The notes below the pieces were generated by a model. It worked only from the letters and a program-made list of their open reading frames with translations, was not told where the DNA came from and searched no databases. A program made the position numbers and the translations under genes. A stretch of 20,004 bases of DNA from a virus, in IMG/VR virus record IMGVR_UViG_3300013093_000359, positions 1 through 20,004 of that record. One strand, 5' to 3'. This document shows, one piece after another, positions 1-12,500 of the stretch. How positions within the stretch are numbered: position 1 is the stretch's first letter; each line of letters begins with the position of its first letter.

Positions 1-8
1 AATAAATA
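1..8 (+). promoter_or_regulatory. T4-type late promoter octamer (AATAAATA) upstream of the gp25-like gene
   Basis: The first eight bases read AATAAATA, followed by CTATT. This matches the NATAAATA late-promoter type of T4-like phages (T4 consensus TATAAATA, lying about -13 to -6). The same core recurs at 425, 14576 and 18184, each time near a gene start, which supports a real signal. By T4 spacing, transcription would begin at about base 14, which is the A of the gp25-like ATG. Bases to the left lie outside the window, so the upstream context cannot be checked. Confidence 0.6.
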
Positions 9-13
9 CTATT

Positions 14-391
14 ATGACCATTACATATCGCGGATTTAGTACACTCAACAGCGCAAAGAAATATTCTTTGACTGATTTTGAGCTGGCTCAACAAGACCTA
101 ATCAACTACTTTAGTCTACGCAAAGGACAAAAGTTAATGAATCCCACCTTTGGTACTATTATATGGGACATGCTGTTTGAACCACTAGATGAAGCAACAC
201 AAGAAATAATCACACAAGACATTAAAAAAATAGTTGCGTATGATCCACGCTTGCAAGTTGGTCAAGTGGCTATTACACAAAAAGATACTGGATTTTTAGT
301 ACAGTTAACTTTGTCATACGTTCCTACCAATCAAACATCAACTATTGAGTTAAATTTTAACAAAAATAGTCAAACACTTTCTGCATCTTAA
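14..391 (+). CDS. gp25: gp25-like baseplate wedge protein
   Basis: A 125-aa protein close in length to T4 gp25 (132 aa). It shows the family pattern: RKG at residues 36-38, NPTFGT at 43-48, LFEPLDE at 54-60 and YDPRL at 76-80, then a short beta-rich C-terminus. Proteins of the gp25/lysozyme-like family (also in type VI secretion baseplates) form part of the inner baseplate wedge, where they contact gp6 and sheath-initiating proteins; despite the name they are not active lysozymes. The gp6-like gene follows after 72 bases, the expected neighbour. The ATG at 14 is chosen because the residues just after it align with the family N-terminus and no later start has a ribosome-binding site. It has no room for a Shine-Dalgarno site if transcription starts at the adjacent late promoter, so that transcript would be leaderless. 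Family assignment is firm; the leaderless idea is inference. Confidence 0.9.
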   Translation: MTITYRGFSTLNSAKKYSLTDFELAQQDLINYFSLRKGQKLMNPTFGTIIWDMLFEPLDEATQEIITQDIKKIVAYDPRLQVGQVAITQKDTGFLVQLTLSYVPTNQTSTIELNFNKNSQTLSAS

Positions 392-424
392 TACCTTGAA
401 TTAACTACACATATTATTCCGCCT

Positions 425-432
425 GATAAATA
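425..432 (+). promoter_or_regulatory. T4-type late promoter octamer (GATAAATA) upstream of the gp6-like gene
   Basis: GATAAATA followed by CTT lies in the 72-base gap between the gp25-like and gp6-like genes. It matches the NATAAATA late-promoter type. T4 spacing would place the transcription start near 438, leaving a leader of about 26 bases before the ATG at 464. The leader holds a weak AGG at 450-452, 11 bases from the start codon. The rest of the 392-463 gap shows no gene and no convincing terminator hairpin. No promoter motif was spotted from here to 14576, so this one probably drives both the gp6-like and the giant gene. Confidence 0.7.
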
Positions 433-463
433 CTTGATATAGGTAATATAGGCAAACAATAAT

Positions 464-3400
464 ATGGCACAAACCACACGTCAGACCAGTTTATTAGTTC
501 AGCAAGACTGGACTAAAGTATATCAAGCGTTTACCAACGCTGACTTTACCAGCTACGACTTTGAGACTCTGCGTAACAGCATGATCAACTACATCAAAGT
601 CTATTACCCAGAAACATTCAATGACTTCCTAGAATCCAGTGAATATCTAGCACTCATTGACATGATTGCCTTTTTAGGTCAAAGTCTTGCTTTTCGTACA
701 GACTTAAATGCTCGTGAAAACTTTATTGACACAGCACAGCGTAGAGATAGTATTCTTAAACTGGCACGTATGTTAAGTTACAATCCAAGCCGTACCACAG
801 CGGCTTCGGGATTATTAAAGTTTGACTCAGTTAAAACAACTGAAAGTGTTATTGACAGCGCCGGTATTAATCTGGCTAATGCTACAATACACTGGAACGA
901 TTTGACTAATGATAACTGGTTAGAACAGTTTACTGCGGTTATCAATGCCAGTTTGATTTCTAGTCAAAACATTGGTAAACCCGGCAATAGTCAACAGATT
1001 AACAATATTCAAACTGACGAATATAGTATTGCTATCAATCCAAACTTATTGCCAACTGCACCTTTTACAGTTAACATCCAAGGTAACCCTACTAGCTTTG
1101 AAGCAGTAAGTGGAACTAGCGTCGGTGAAACATATATCTATGAAGATGATCCAACTAAAACAGGTCAGTTCAATATACTTTATCGTAATGACAACAACGG
1201 TAATGGTAGTAACAATACTGGATTCTTTGTTTACTTTAAACAAGGATCGTTATCGGCTACCAAATTTAATATTACCAATGCGATTCCAAACAACTTTGTT
1301 CCTATTAACTCAAACAACATTACCAACACAGACCAATGGTTATATAGTTTAAATGTCAATGGTGGACCGCAAACTAAATGGACACAAGTTCCTGCATTAC
1401 CAGGATCCAATGTTGTGTTTAATAACTTAACTGATAAAAATCTATATCAGATCAATACATTAAATAATGATCAAGTTAGCTTGGTCTTTGGCGACGGATC
1501 GTTTGCTAACATTCCTCAAGGTCAGTTTATATTTTATTATCGTACCAGTAACGGTACAACCTATGCTATCAACCCAAATGATTTAGCTAGTGTAAGTATT
1601 AACTTCAACTATGTAAGTAAAAATAATACACTAGAAAATATGACAGTTATTGCCAGTCTAAAGTATACAGTAACTAACGCCAATGCGGCACCTAGCTTAT
1701 CAAGTATTAAGACAGCGGCACCACAACAATACTACACACAGAATCGTATGGTAACTGGCGAAGATTATAATATCTTCCCAACAACCAAATATACCAGTAT
1801 TCAAAAGGTTAAGGCAATCAATCGTACCAGTAGTGGTGTAAGTTTATACTTAGATGCCATTGATCCTACTGGTAGTTATAGCTCAACAAACATTTTTGCT
1901 GACGATGGTATCTTGACTGCTAACAATACTACTAGCACAACTACATTTAGTTTTTTAACTTCTAACGACATTTATACTGCCATCTACAATCAAGTTATTC
2001 CAGCGATTGACAGTACAGAAATGCGTAACTATTACTATGGAACATATCCACGTTACAGCACTAGTACCGCACTAGGTGGCAATGTGGTATTCTATCAAAC
2101 TAGTAACAGCACATCAACTAGTTCTGGATTCTTGGCCAATGTTATAACTGGTAATACCTTACAAGTTGGTCCTGGAGTTAGCGGTAACCTACAATATGTT
2201 GCACCTGGTGCAAGCCTGCAGTTTACAGCACCTGCTGGTTATTACTTTGATGCACAGCACGTTATTAAATCTGGTACACCTACCTTGGGCACAGACAGTT
2301 TAAACTTTTATGCAACTGTTTCCAGTGTTGTTGCTAATAACAACTTTACTACACCAAGTCAAGTAACATTTGCTACAGTAGTGCCCAATGGTGCTGTTTT
2401 GAGCGATGTTAACTTGTCTGGCGCCAACAGTATTATTCCGCCTTACATGAATGATTTACCATTGACCTTGATTCCGACCATAACTAGTCAGATTAAATCA
2501 AACTTAAACTTTGGTCTAACATATGATCAACTAAATCAAACTTGGATTAATATTCCTCCTTCAAGCATTGGCACAAGTACCAACTGGCTATTAAAGTTTA
2601 CCTACAATGCAGGCCTATATACTATTACATATAAGCAACTAGAATATACATTTGCCAGTGCTGGCACTACTAATTTTTACTTTGATCCAACTGTAAGTGT
2701 TTACGATAGTACCACAGGCTTAACCATTACAGACAGTATCAAAGTTTTAAAAATCAATGACAAGCCTGCACCTAACACTAATGTTCCATTGGGTCAAGAC
2801 ATTATCTGGAAAATTTACAATAGTAAAGTAGAGCCAGACGGTTATGTAGATCAGAATGTTGTATTAATCACCTTCCCAGATACACAGATGCCAGGGGTAC
2901 CGGATAATCCAGAGTTATTCACTGATGTTGCTGGATCTAATTCTAGTCGCAGTGGCTTGTATTTCCAATACAAACACAATGCTCCAGCACGTAGTCGAAT
3001 TGATCCAACACCGGTTAATCTTATTGACTTATATATTTTAGTTGCATCTTATACCAGTGCATACATAGCTTGGTTGCGTGATTTAACTGGCACAGTACAA
3101 GAACCTATGCCGCCAACATCAAGCAGTTTAGAAATTGACTATGCTGGGTTAGATGACTACAAAACAGTTAGTGATACAATCATTTATAATCCTGCACAGT
3201 TTAAACCACTATTTGGCTCTAAAGCAGATCCTAGTCTACAAGCACGTTTCCAAGTAGTTAAGAATCCTAGTGTTGGTATTACTGACAACGAAATCAAAAC
3301 ACAGGTAATCTCAGCGATTAACAATTACTTTGATCCTAATAACTGGGACTTTGGTGATACATTCTACTTTAGTGAATTGGCCGCTTATTTGCACAGCACA

Positions 3401-3595
3401 CTAGCGCCTAATATTAGTAGTGTGGTTATTGTTCCATCAGACAGTAGTTTAGTATTTGGTAACTATTTCCAAGTTAACGCTGAACCATGGGAAATCATTA
3501 CATCGGCTGCAACAGTAAACGATATCGACATTGTGTCCGCAGTAACTGCCGCACAACTAGGTATGAGTGGTATTAACTTTGGTTCTACACAATAA
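464..3595 (+). CDS. gp6: gp6-like baseplate wedge protein, enlarged
   Basis: A 1043-aa protein. The N-terminal 110 residues carry the gp6 signature: an acidic helix (YPETFNDF, 48-55), the segment LIDMIAFLGQSLAFRTD at 64-80, and AQRRDSILKLARMLSY at 91-106. The C-terminus is also gp6-like: ITDNEIKTQVISAINNYF from residue 939, then NNWDFGDTFYFSELA at 959-973. In T4, gp6 dimers form the continuous ring of the baseplate inner rim, clamping gp7 and gp25. T4 gp6 has 660 residues; the extra length here lies in the middle (about 120-870), which is rich in Ser, Thr, Asn and beta-prone stretches and matches nothing I recognise. The ATG at 464 gives the intact conserved N-terminus; the upstream AGG is weak. 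The stop overlaps the next start by one base (TAATG), suggesting translational coupling with the giant gene. The family call is strong; the role of the central insert is unknown. Confidence 0.88.
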   Translation: MAQTTRQTSLLVQQDWTKVYQAFTNADFTSYDFETLRNSMINYIKVYYPETFNDFLESSEYLALIDMIAFLGQSLAFRTDLNARENFIDTAQRRDSILKLARMLSYNPSRTTAASGLLKFDSVKTTESVIDSAGINLANATIHWNDLTNDNWLEQFTAVINASLISSQNIGKPGNSQQINNIQTDEYSIAINPNLLPTAPFTVNIQGNPTSFEAVSGTSVGETYIYEDDPTKTGQFNILYRNDNNGNGSNNTGFFVYFKQGSLSATKFNITNAIPNNFVPINSNNITNTDQWLYSLNVNGGPQTKWTQVPALPGSNVVFNNLTDKNLYQINTLNNDQVSLVFGDGSFANIPQGQFIFYYRTSNGTTYAINPNDLASVSINFNYVSKNNTLENMTVIASLKYTVTNANAAPSLSSIKTAAPQQYYTQNRMVTGEDYNIFPTTKYTSIQKVKAINRTSSGVSLYLDAIDPTGSYSSTNIFADDGILTANNTTSTTTFSFLTSNDIYTAIYNQVIPAIDSTEMRNYYYGTYPRYSTSTALGGNVVFYQTSNSTSTSSGFLANVITGNTLQVGPGVSGNLQYVAPGASLQFTAPAGYYFDAQHVIKSGTPTLGTDSLNFYATVSSVVANNNFTTPSQVTFATVVPNGAVLSDVNLSGANSIIPPYMNDLPLTLIPTITSQIKSNLNFGLTYDQLNQTWINIPPSSIGTSTNWLLKFTYNAGLYTITYKQLEYTFASAGTTNFYFDPTVSVYDSTTGLTITDSIKVLKINDKPAPNTNVPLGQDIIWKIYNSKVEPDGYVDQNVVLITFPDTQMPGVPDNPELFTDVAGSNSSRSGLYFQYKHNAPARSRIDPTPVNLIDLYILVASYTSAYIAWLRDLTGTVQEPMPPTSSSLEIDYAGLDDYKTVSDTIIYNPAQFKPLFGSKADPSLQARFQVVKNPSVGITDNEIKTQVISAINNYFDPNNWDFGDTFYFSELAAYLHSTLAPNISSVVIVPSDSSLVFGNYFQVNAEPWEIITSAATVNDIDIVSAVTAAQLGMSGINFGSTQ

Positions 3596-6500
3596 TGGCA
3601 CTATTAAACACTATTAACTTTTTACCTGAAGCATTTCGCTCAGACACCAACCAACGTTTTCTTGGCGCAACAATGGATCAGTTGTTTACGCCAGGTGTTA
3701 ATCAACCAGTTAATGGATACATTGGTCGTACGTTTGCACCTACATATAAACTAGGCGATAACTATGTACCAGAACAAAATTCAAGCAGAGCTAACTATCA
3801 ACTTGAAGCTGGCGTAGTTGTTACAGATGATAATAAAAATATTACATTTACAGCAGGATATTTAGATTTATTAAACAGTATCAATACAAACTCAGGTCCA
3901 GCTAATAATATAACTGCTAATCATCGGCGATTATTTTCTGCAGAAAGTTATAACTATGATGGTCACTTTGACTATGATAAGTTTGTAAACTATTATAACT
4001 ACTTTTGGTTACCTAACGGTCCAATGTCAGTTAATGTTTCTGTAAACAAAGTTCCATATCAAGCCACTTATGATGTAACACGCAGTACACAAGTAGGCGG
4101 CTATACATTCTCTGGCGTTGGCCCACATCCTAATACACAACTAACACTAGCACGTGGTGGTACATATACATTTAACGTTGATCAACCTGGCTCACAGTTT
4201 TGGATTCAAACTAGTCCTGGTGTTAGTGGTCTTGATCCTAATATTGATACAGTTACTACACGTCAAGTCTATGGCGTAGCCAACAATGGTACCGACAATG
4301 GTACGGTAACATTTAAAGTTCCTTTAGCAACAGCCCAGGACTTTTATTCCAACATGCCTATTGTTACCCCATCTACAGGTAGTACTACGGTAGCAGTTTC
4401 ATTTCACTATACTGATGTACAAAACCAATTGGTCAGCAACTTCCTGACTAAGTTCCCGTCAGGACTTGATGGCATTAACAATCAAAGTTTGTTAACTGGT
4501 ACAACATTTATTTTTATTAATAACGATTTATCTGATGCCGCTTGGACTAATCCGACAGATCCGTTTGCAGTAAAAATGGCCGAAATACAAGCTGCCAATC
4601 CAACAGGATATTTGTCTGACCCCGATTATATTACTGCTAAATCTTTATTGAATTCAACATCGGGCGTAGTTTCTAAAACAAATCGTACAAGTATTTGGAA
4701 AATTAAACTAGTTCCACTTGGCAACGATTATGTAATGCAGTTACTGATTGATACAGTACTCAAGCCTCAGCAAAAAGTTTTCATCACGTCCGGTCAAACT
4801 TATGCTGGTAATCAATTCTGGTTAGATAATAATCAACATTACGAAACAGTTCCAGCAATAACAGCCGGTTTAGATTATCTGTACTACCAGGACAGCAATA
4901 ATCCTGGATTTACAGGACAAATCAAGTTAGTTGATAATTCAACTAGTACTCTTGATATCAATGCTGACATTATTGGTAGTGTTGGATATACTAGTCCCAA
5001 TGGTGTAATTTTTACCAATGGATTAAAAGTTGCATTTGACAGCGATGTAACACCTGCTACTTACGCTAACAACGAATATTATGTTGAAGGGGTGGGAACC
5101 AGTATTAATCTAGTTCCGGTTGCAGATCTGATAGTACCAGAACCGTTTGGTGAAAATATTGAAACTGTTCCTGATTATATCACTATTAATCGTGCGGCAC
5201 AAGATTTAAATCCTTGGACGCGATACAATCGTTGGTTCCACAGAGACGTTATCACAGCCACAGCTGAATACAATAATACTGTAGCTGACTACGGCGACAA
5301 TATTTCTGCACGTCGTAGTATCATTGAGTTTGAACCAAACCTACAACTATTTAACTACGGCCGCCAAGCTACAACTAGTGTATCTTATATTGTAACTGCA
5401 TCAACTGATGCATTTAATGATTTTGAAGGAAAAACAACTGCCGCAATAGATGGGGTTACTCTAGTCAACGGAGACACAGTTATTTTTGCCAATGACTATG
5501 ATACTGCTATTATCAATGAAGTATGGGAAGTCCAATATCAACAGATCATTGACATGCCATATTTGACTCTAAACAAGACAGCGACAGATCCAGTACTGCC
5601 TGGAGAGAATGTACTAGTTACCAAAGGATCTCATGCTGGTTATACATTTGCATTCGATGGCAGCGCATGGTCACAATGTCAACAAAAGACCAATGTTAAT
5701 CAAGCACCACTATTTGATGTTGTTGACAATGATGGATATAGCTTTGGCGATACTACAGTTTATACTGATAGCACGTTTGCTGGAACAAAATTCTTTGGAT
5801 ATGCACAAGGCACAGGCAATAATGATGTAGTATTAGGTTTTCCTTTACAATATCAAAACTTCAATAACATTGGCGATATTGTATTCAGTAACTTCTACGA
5901 TACAGATACATTTACTACTGATGCAGGCACGATCAATGTCAACACCGGATATATTGTTAAAAATACTGATCTAACTGCTACAACCAAGTTAACTAACTGG
6001 GTAACTAATGTTGAACCAACTGAACAGTTCCAGATCTTTACTAGATTCTTTGAAGGTTTTGTCATTGAGTACAAAGGTGCTCAAACAGCATTCGTTCAAA
6101 TCGATGTACTACCAACAGCGGAAACAACTGTACCTCATCTTAAAGTCTATTTAAACAATGCGTTATTAGTAGAAGGTGTTGATTATGTAGTAGACATGAT
6201 TGGTGTGTACTATGCTGTATTGTTTACCACAATGCCAGAGATCAATGACAAGATTGATGTTAAAATCTTTAGTTCAGGCTCAAGTCAAATAGGCTATTAC
6301 GAAATACCTGACAACTTAGATTTAAATCCGTTGAATGAAAACTTTGACACTATTACTCTTGGTCAGATTCGTACACACTACGATAAGCTAATAGAAAATA
6401 CTACAGTTAATTCAACAAACCCAATCCCAACACAGGATAACTATCTTAAAAAGCAAGGCGGAACACTACGTCAGCATTCTGCTCCATTAGTATATGCACT

Positions 6501-9500
6501 ATCATTTTTAAATGATCCAGATTTTAGTTTTGTTGATGGCATTACGTTAGCCAAAAAAGAATACACTAAGTTTAAACACAAGTTCTTAAGCCTGTGCAAC
6601 AAATCATCTGATATTGACTACAATAATCCGGCTGCCGGAGTAGATGCAATACTACAAAGTATTAATGTATTAAAGAACAGTAGCTTCCCTTGGTACTATA
6701 GTGATATGGTTCCACAAGGCAGTAGTTATAACGAAATTGTCTATACAGTTCTTAATGCTCGTCAGACTAACTATGAAATCAATTCTTTATTTGACAACAC
6801 AGTTTTAAGTAATCGTGCCATACTAGTATACGTCAACAGTCAACAACAGATACTTGGAGTTGATTATACATTTAGTACTGTTAGTCCAACTTTAATCTTT
6901 AATAATGAGTTCACAGCCGAGGATGTAGCAAATGGTACAAAGATTACCATTAGAGATTATGCCAATACTGATGGTAATTACATTCCAGAAACTCCAACTA
7001 AGTTGGGACTGTACCCAAAGTTTACTCCATTGATGTATGTGGATAACACATATCAAACTCCTACAACAGTTATTCGCGGACATGACGGTAGTATAACTCC
7101 AGCATTTGGCGACTTCCGTGACGATTATCTATTAGAGTTAGAGCTCCGTATATACAATAATATCAAAGCAGATTACAGTAAGAATGTTATTGATTTATAT
7201 GATACCATACCGGGACGTTTCAGAACTGGCGATTACAGTCTAACTGAATTTAATCAAGTACTCGAACAAAACTTTTTAACTTGGGTTGGTACTAACAACG
7301 TTGATTATACAACAAACAATTTTTATGATGTTAACAACCCATGGACATGGAACTATGGATCCTTCCCTGATGTAATAGATGGTTCTAGTTTACAAGGGTC
7401 TTGGCGTGCCATTTATAACTATTGGTTTGATACAGATACTCCAAATCTAACACCTTGGGAAATGCTAGGCTTTGCCAGTGAACCAAGTTGGTGGGCAAGC
7501 CGTTATGGTGTTGGTCCTTATACTGATGGTAATACCCTATTATGGGAAGACTTGTCTAATGGCTATATCTGGAACAATGGCGCACCGTACTACGACACAC
7601 GTTTTGCACGTCCTGGATTAACAGGTTTTATTCCAGTTGACTCTGCCGGCAATCTAATAGATCCTACACAGATTCCTTTAATCAAAACTTATGTTTCTTC
7701 GACAGCTAGCAATGCATTTTTAGCAGGGCAACAAAGTCCTGCAGAAGTAGCATGGCGTCGCAGTAGTGACTATCCTTATGCTGTACAGATGACGTTGGCA
7801 TTACTACGTCCAGCACAGTATTTTGCTACACAACTAGATACAAGTCGCTTTTCTAATAGCCCACAGACTGGACAGTTCTCTAACTCATCTAATAGAAAGA
7901 TTTCACCAAGTCTATTGACTGTTAACGGTAACACCAACAGTACAACTGGTGCCATTGATCGTACAAGTGGATATATCAACTGGGTTGGTGATAGCATTAA
8001 GAATCTTGGCATAGATCCGGTATCAACATTGATTGATTATTTTTCAAACTTGTCTGTTCGTTTGAACTATAAAGTCGCAGGCTTCACTGATAAAAATTTA
8101 ATAACAGTAAGTGCTGAACAAACAAGCCCTGGTAGTACAAGCGGTAGCATTATTATTCCGGATACTAACTATCAAGTTTATTTAAATAAATCAGTGCCAA
8201 TCGGCTCGGCCGTATATAGTGCAGTCATCGTTGAAAAAACTTCAACCGGCTGGAGTGTAACTGGGTATGATCCAACTAATCCATTTTTTAACATTGTACC
8301 AAGTGTTGCTGATTCAAACGCACAAAACTTAACTGTTAACGGCACAACAATCAAACTTTACCAATCTAGTTCTAATACTGTTAGCGTAGTTCCTTACGGA
8401 ACTGTTTATTCTAGTATTCAGCAAGTAGCAGACTTTATATTAAGCTATCAAAGATACTTAAACAATGTTGGTTTCCGTTTTGAAACTTTTAATACCGACT
8501 TACAGGCACAGCAAGATTGGTTATTAAGCATACAAGAACTATTATACTGGAGTCAACAAGGATGGAATACTACTTCAGTTATTGTGTTAAATCCTGTGGC
8601 AACTAGCTTAGAGTTAGCAGTAGCGGGAGCGATTGTCGACGAAGTTACTAATACTTCAAATGGTAGCAAAATATTAGATCAGAATTTTGCACCTATTAAG
8701 AGTAATAACTTTAATATTGTAAGAACTAATAGTGCGGTCAATGGAAATAAGTTTACAATATCTACACTAAATGGATCTACAATTTGTTATGCAAAGTTAA
8801 ATCTAACTTCATATGAACATGTTTTAGTCTTTGATAACGTAGATGACTTTGGAGATATTATCTATGTTCCTGATACTGGTACACGCCAATATCGTTTAAA
8901 AATAGCAGGAAGTAAGACCGGTGCATGGGACGGTTCATTAAGTGCGGCAGGCTATATCTATAGCGATCCTATCATTGATCCTTGGCAACCTGGCACTGAC
9001 TATCAACTTGGTGATATTGTTCAATACAATAACTTTTATTATACAGCCACACAAAATATTTCAGCAAGTGTTGATTTCAATCCAGTGCTTTGGACACAAA
9101 TTTCATATGATAGTATACAAACTGGATTGTTGCCTAGCTTTAGTTTAAATGCACAAGAGTTTACTAACTTCTACGACGTAGATAATCCTCCTACAGACGA
9201 AACATTCCAAAAATATAGTGCAGGCTTACTTGGCTTCCGTCAACGCAGTTACCTAACAGATTTAGGCATCAGTATTCCAACTCAGACTAAGTTTTATCAA
9301 GGTTACATTAAGCAAAAAGGCACAATGGAGGCCATAACAGCATTAACCAAAGCTAACTTTAATAACGTAAACGGTAATGTTAATGTTTATGAAGAATGGG
9401 CATTTAATGTTGGCAAGTACGGTAATCTAAATAACAACATTTACAAAGATTTTATCTTAGATCAAAGTGTATTCAAAACTAATCCAGTGGTATTTACATC

Positions 9501-12500
9501 CGATGGTGTTTACAATGCTGGTAATATCATTGTTAGTTTAAATGGTAACGCATTAAGCTCTAATTCTAATGTTTACACATCTAGCAATACTTTTGTCGGT
9601 ACTACTACACTTTATAACAATCGTACAGATTTAGTTTATATAACCGATTTACCTGATGTTGGCTATATGAATATCAATGATGTTGACTATACATTATTTG
9701 ATATTACAAAACCCAATTCACTGAATGTTGCTACCCTTGGTGGTGGCGATAAAGTTTGGGTAGCCAAAGATATCAATGGTAACTGGGATATTTTAAGAAC
9801 AAATGAATCTAATATTATAGCTGAATCATTGACATTTATTCTTGATTCAAATGCTCAGTTATTGTTTAACACTACACACAAGTTTAGTGTAGGCGATATA
9901 TTTGTATTAAAAGATTTTAATCCTACATTTGACGGAGTGTATGAAGTTGTTAGTGCTCCTACACCTACATCGGTTGTTATACAGATTAACAACATACAGC
10001 CTAACATTAACACAATCAGTCCACTACAAACATTGATTCGCGCATTGGTAATCACAGGATCTGGCATTGTATATACTCTTGATAGTGCTAGAATTGGATC
10101 GCTTGGTGCGTTCCCTACACACCCTGTGCCTATTAATGGTTGGCTGGATGGCGATCGCATTTGGGTTGATAATGCTAGTACCGCAGGCTGGGGTGTTTAC
10201 ACATTTAATCATCCTTGGTTGGCAAATACTGCTGTTCGTGTAACAGGTAATACTACTGCCAATGGTCGCTTTGGATCTACAATACGAGTTAGTGCCGATA
10301 ATACATTTGTATTTGCAGGAAGCCCTGCTAGCCGTCAGGTATTTGCTGAACCAGTTAAGTCAGGATCAACCGTTACTATTTCTGTAGCCGACTCGGGATT
10401 TGGTCAGTCAATAGACAGTCAAGGTAACTTATTAACTGTAGCAAGTACATCTAATGTTTATCTATATCGTCAAAATGGTAACGTAATCACAGCATTACAA
10501 ACTATTATCAGTGGAAACTTAACAGGAAATGTAACTAGCATTTCAATGAGTGCCGACCAAACTTGGTTGTACATTGGTGGTAACAATGCAGTACACGCTT
10601 ACACAGCAAATACTACGCCTAGCTCGGCTAATGTTAGTTATGTATGGGCTGGAAAGATTACTGGCACAGGTTCTTTTGGTAATGTGATTCGCACAAACAA
10701 CAATGGTACTACATTATTTGTTGGCGCACCGACTGCAAACAATATATATTCTCAAAACGGAAATGTATATGTTTACTCACGTTCAGGCAACACATTAACC
10801 AACACACAAACACTATCTAGTCAGCATAAAAATCAAAGTGCAGGATTTGGCACAAGCATCAGTATTGATGCAACAGCTGGAAACGTCTATATTGGTGTGC
10901 CTGGATCAACTGTTACTGGATTCTTAAATGGCGCAGTAGAACGTTATGTATTGACCGGTGGATCATACGTGTACAATCAAACACTTAACCAGCCTGAAAC
11001 TAATACCGGTGCATTTGGTACTAGTGTTAGTATTAGTGGAAACGGTCAAGTGCTAGCTATTGGAAGTGTTGGATCAGCCGTTGAAGAACATACAACTTTT
11101 GATAATACTGCAACAACCATTGACACCAATACTACACACTTTGTAGAATATATTTCTAACAGTGGTGCAACTTACCTATTTGAACCTGTAGGCGGTGCTT
11201 ATGTTTATACACAACAACTAGAAGCACAGTTATACTCCAATGATTTATATGGTACAGCAGTTGATGCTACCAACGGTACTATTGCAGTTGGGGCGCCTGG
11301 TACTTTAAACAATTATGGCGCTGGATATGTCTTTGCTAATCCTACTCAAACACGTGCATGGATTCAAACACGTACACAGATGCCTATAGTTGACACCGAC
11401 AGTATTAGTCGTACTTTTGTTTATAACAAAACTAACAATAACTTATTAGCGGCATTAGACTATATTGATCCTGCTAAAGGAAAAATCTTAAATGCATTTG
11501 GCCAGGATATTGATTTCCAACGTGCAACAGATCCTGCGTTATATAATGCAGGTAACAATGTTGTTAACAAAACATTACATTGGGGACCCAATCAAGTTGG
11601 AACAATCTGGTGGGATCTAAGTACAGTTCGATACATTAACTACGAACAAGATGCATTGATTTATCGCTTGAACCATTGGGGAGAAACATTCCCCGGGTCA
11701 AGCATTGATGTATACCAATGGATAGCAAGCAGTCAGCTACCTAGCGAATATACTGGTAGTGGCACACCGATGCATCCTGATAACTCTGCTTACAGTACCT
11801 ATGGATATGTAACACCCACTGGTGCTATTAATCTAACCTATTACTATTGGGTTAAAAATATCCAATCGGTTGATAAAGCTAAACAAAATAGTGTTTATAG
11901 TATTGCCGAAGCTATTAAAAATCCACAGAGTCAAGGTATTCCGTATATTAACGTACTACGTAACGATACAGTGGCAGCTTATAATATAAACAATCTATTA
12001 GTTGGACAAAGTAGTGTTATTGAACTTGGCACATTAAATGTTAATGCTACAGAAACAGCATTAGTACACAGTGAATATGCATTAGTACAAGAAGGTAATC
12101 CTCGTAGTCAGCTACCGACGCTGATTGTTGATAAAATCAATGACAGTATTTCTGGTATTGATGCGGTTGGTAACCCGGTACCAGATCCTGCACTACCACC
12201 TAGCCAAGCATACGGTATTAGTATTCGCCCAAGACAATCGGCTATCATTGACGTTAATACGGCTTTATATAATATTGTTACTTTAGTTAATTCAAAGTTA
12301 ATAGCGTATCCAGTAACCGAACGTAAGGTATTGACTACTCTTAATAGCAGTGAATTATATCCTGTTGCTGGATCTGGGTATTACTCTATTTCTGTTAATA
12401 TAGTTGATGAGCTCGAATACATCGATACCAACACTATATCTACAGGATATCAAGTGCTAGTCTTAAGTGACACTAATAATTTAGGCAAATGGGCAATATA

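Noticed and set aside
392-463. Possible terminator between the gp25-like and gp6-like genes
   Set aside because: No stem of useful length followed by a T-run is visible. No convincing intrinsic terminator was seen at any other gene junction in the window either.
9855-10212. Two overlapping minus-strand open frames
   Set aside because: Shadows of the giant gene; they overlap each other in different frames and match no family.
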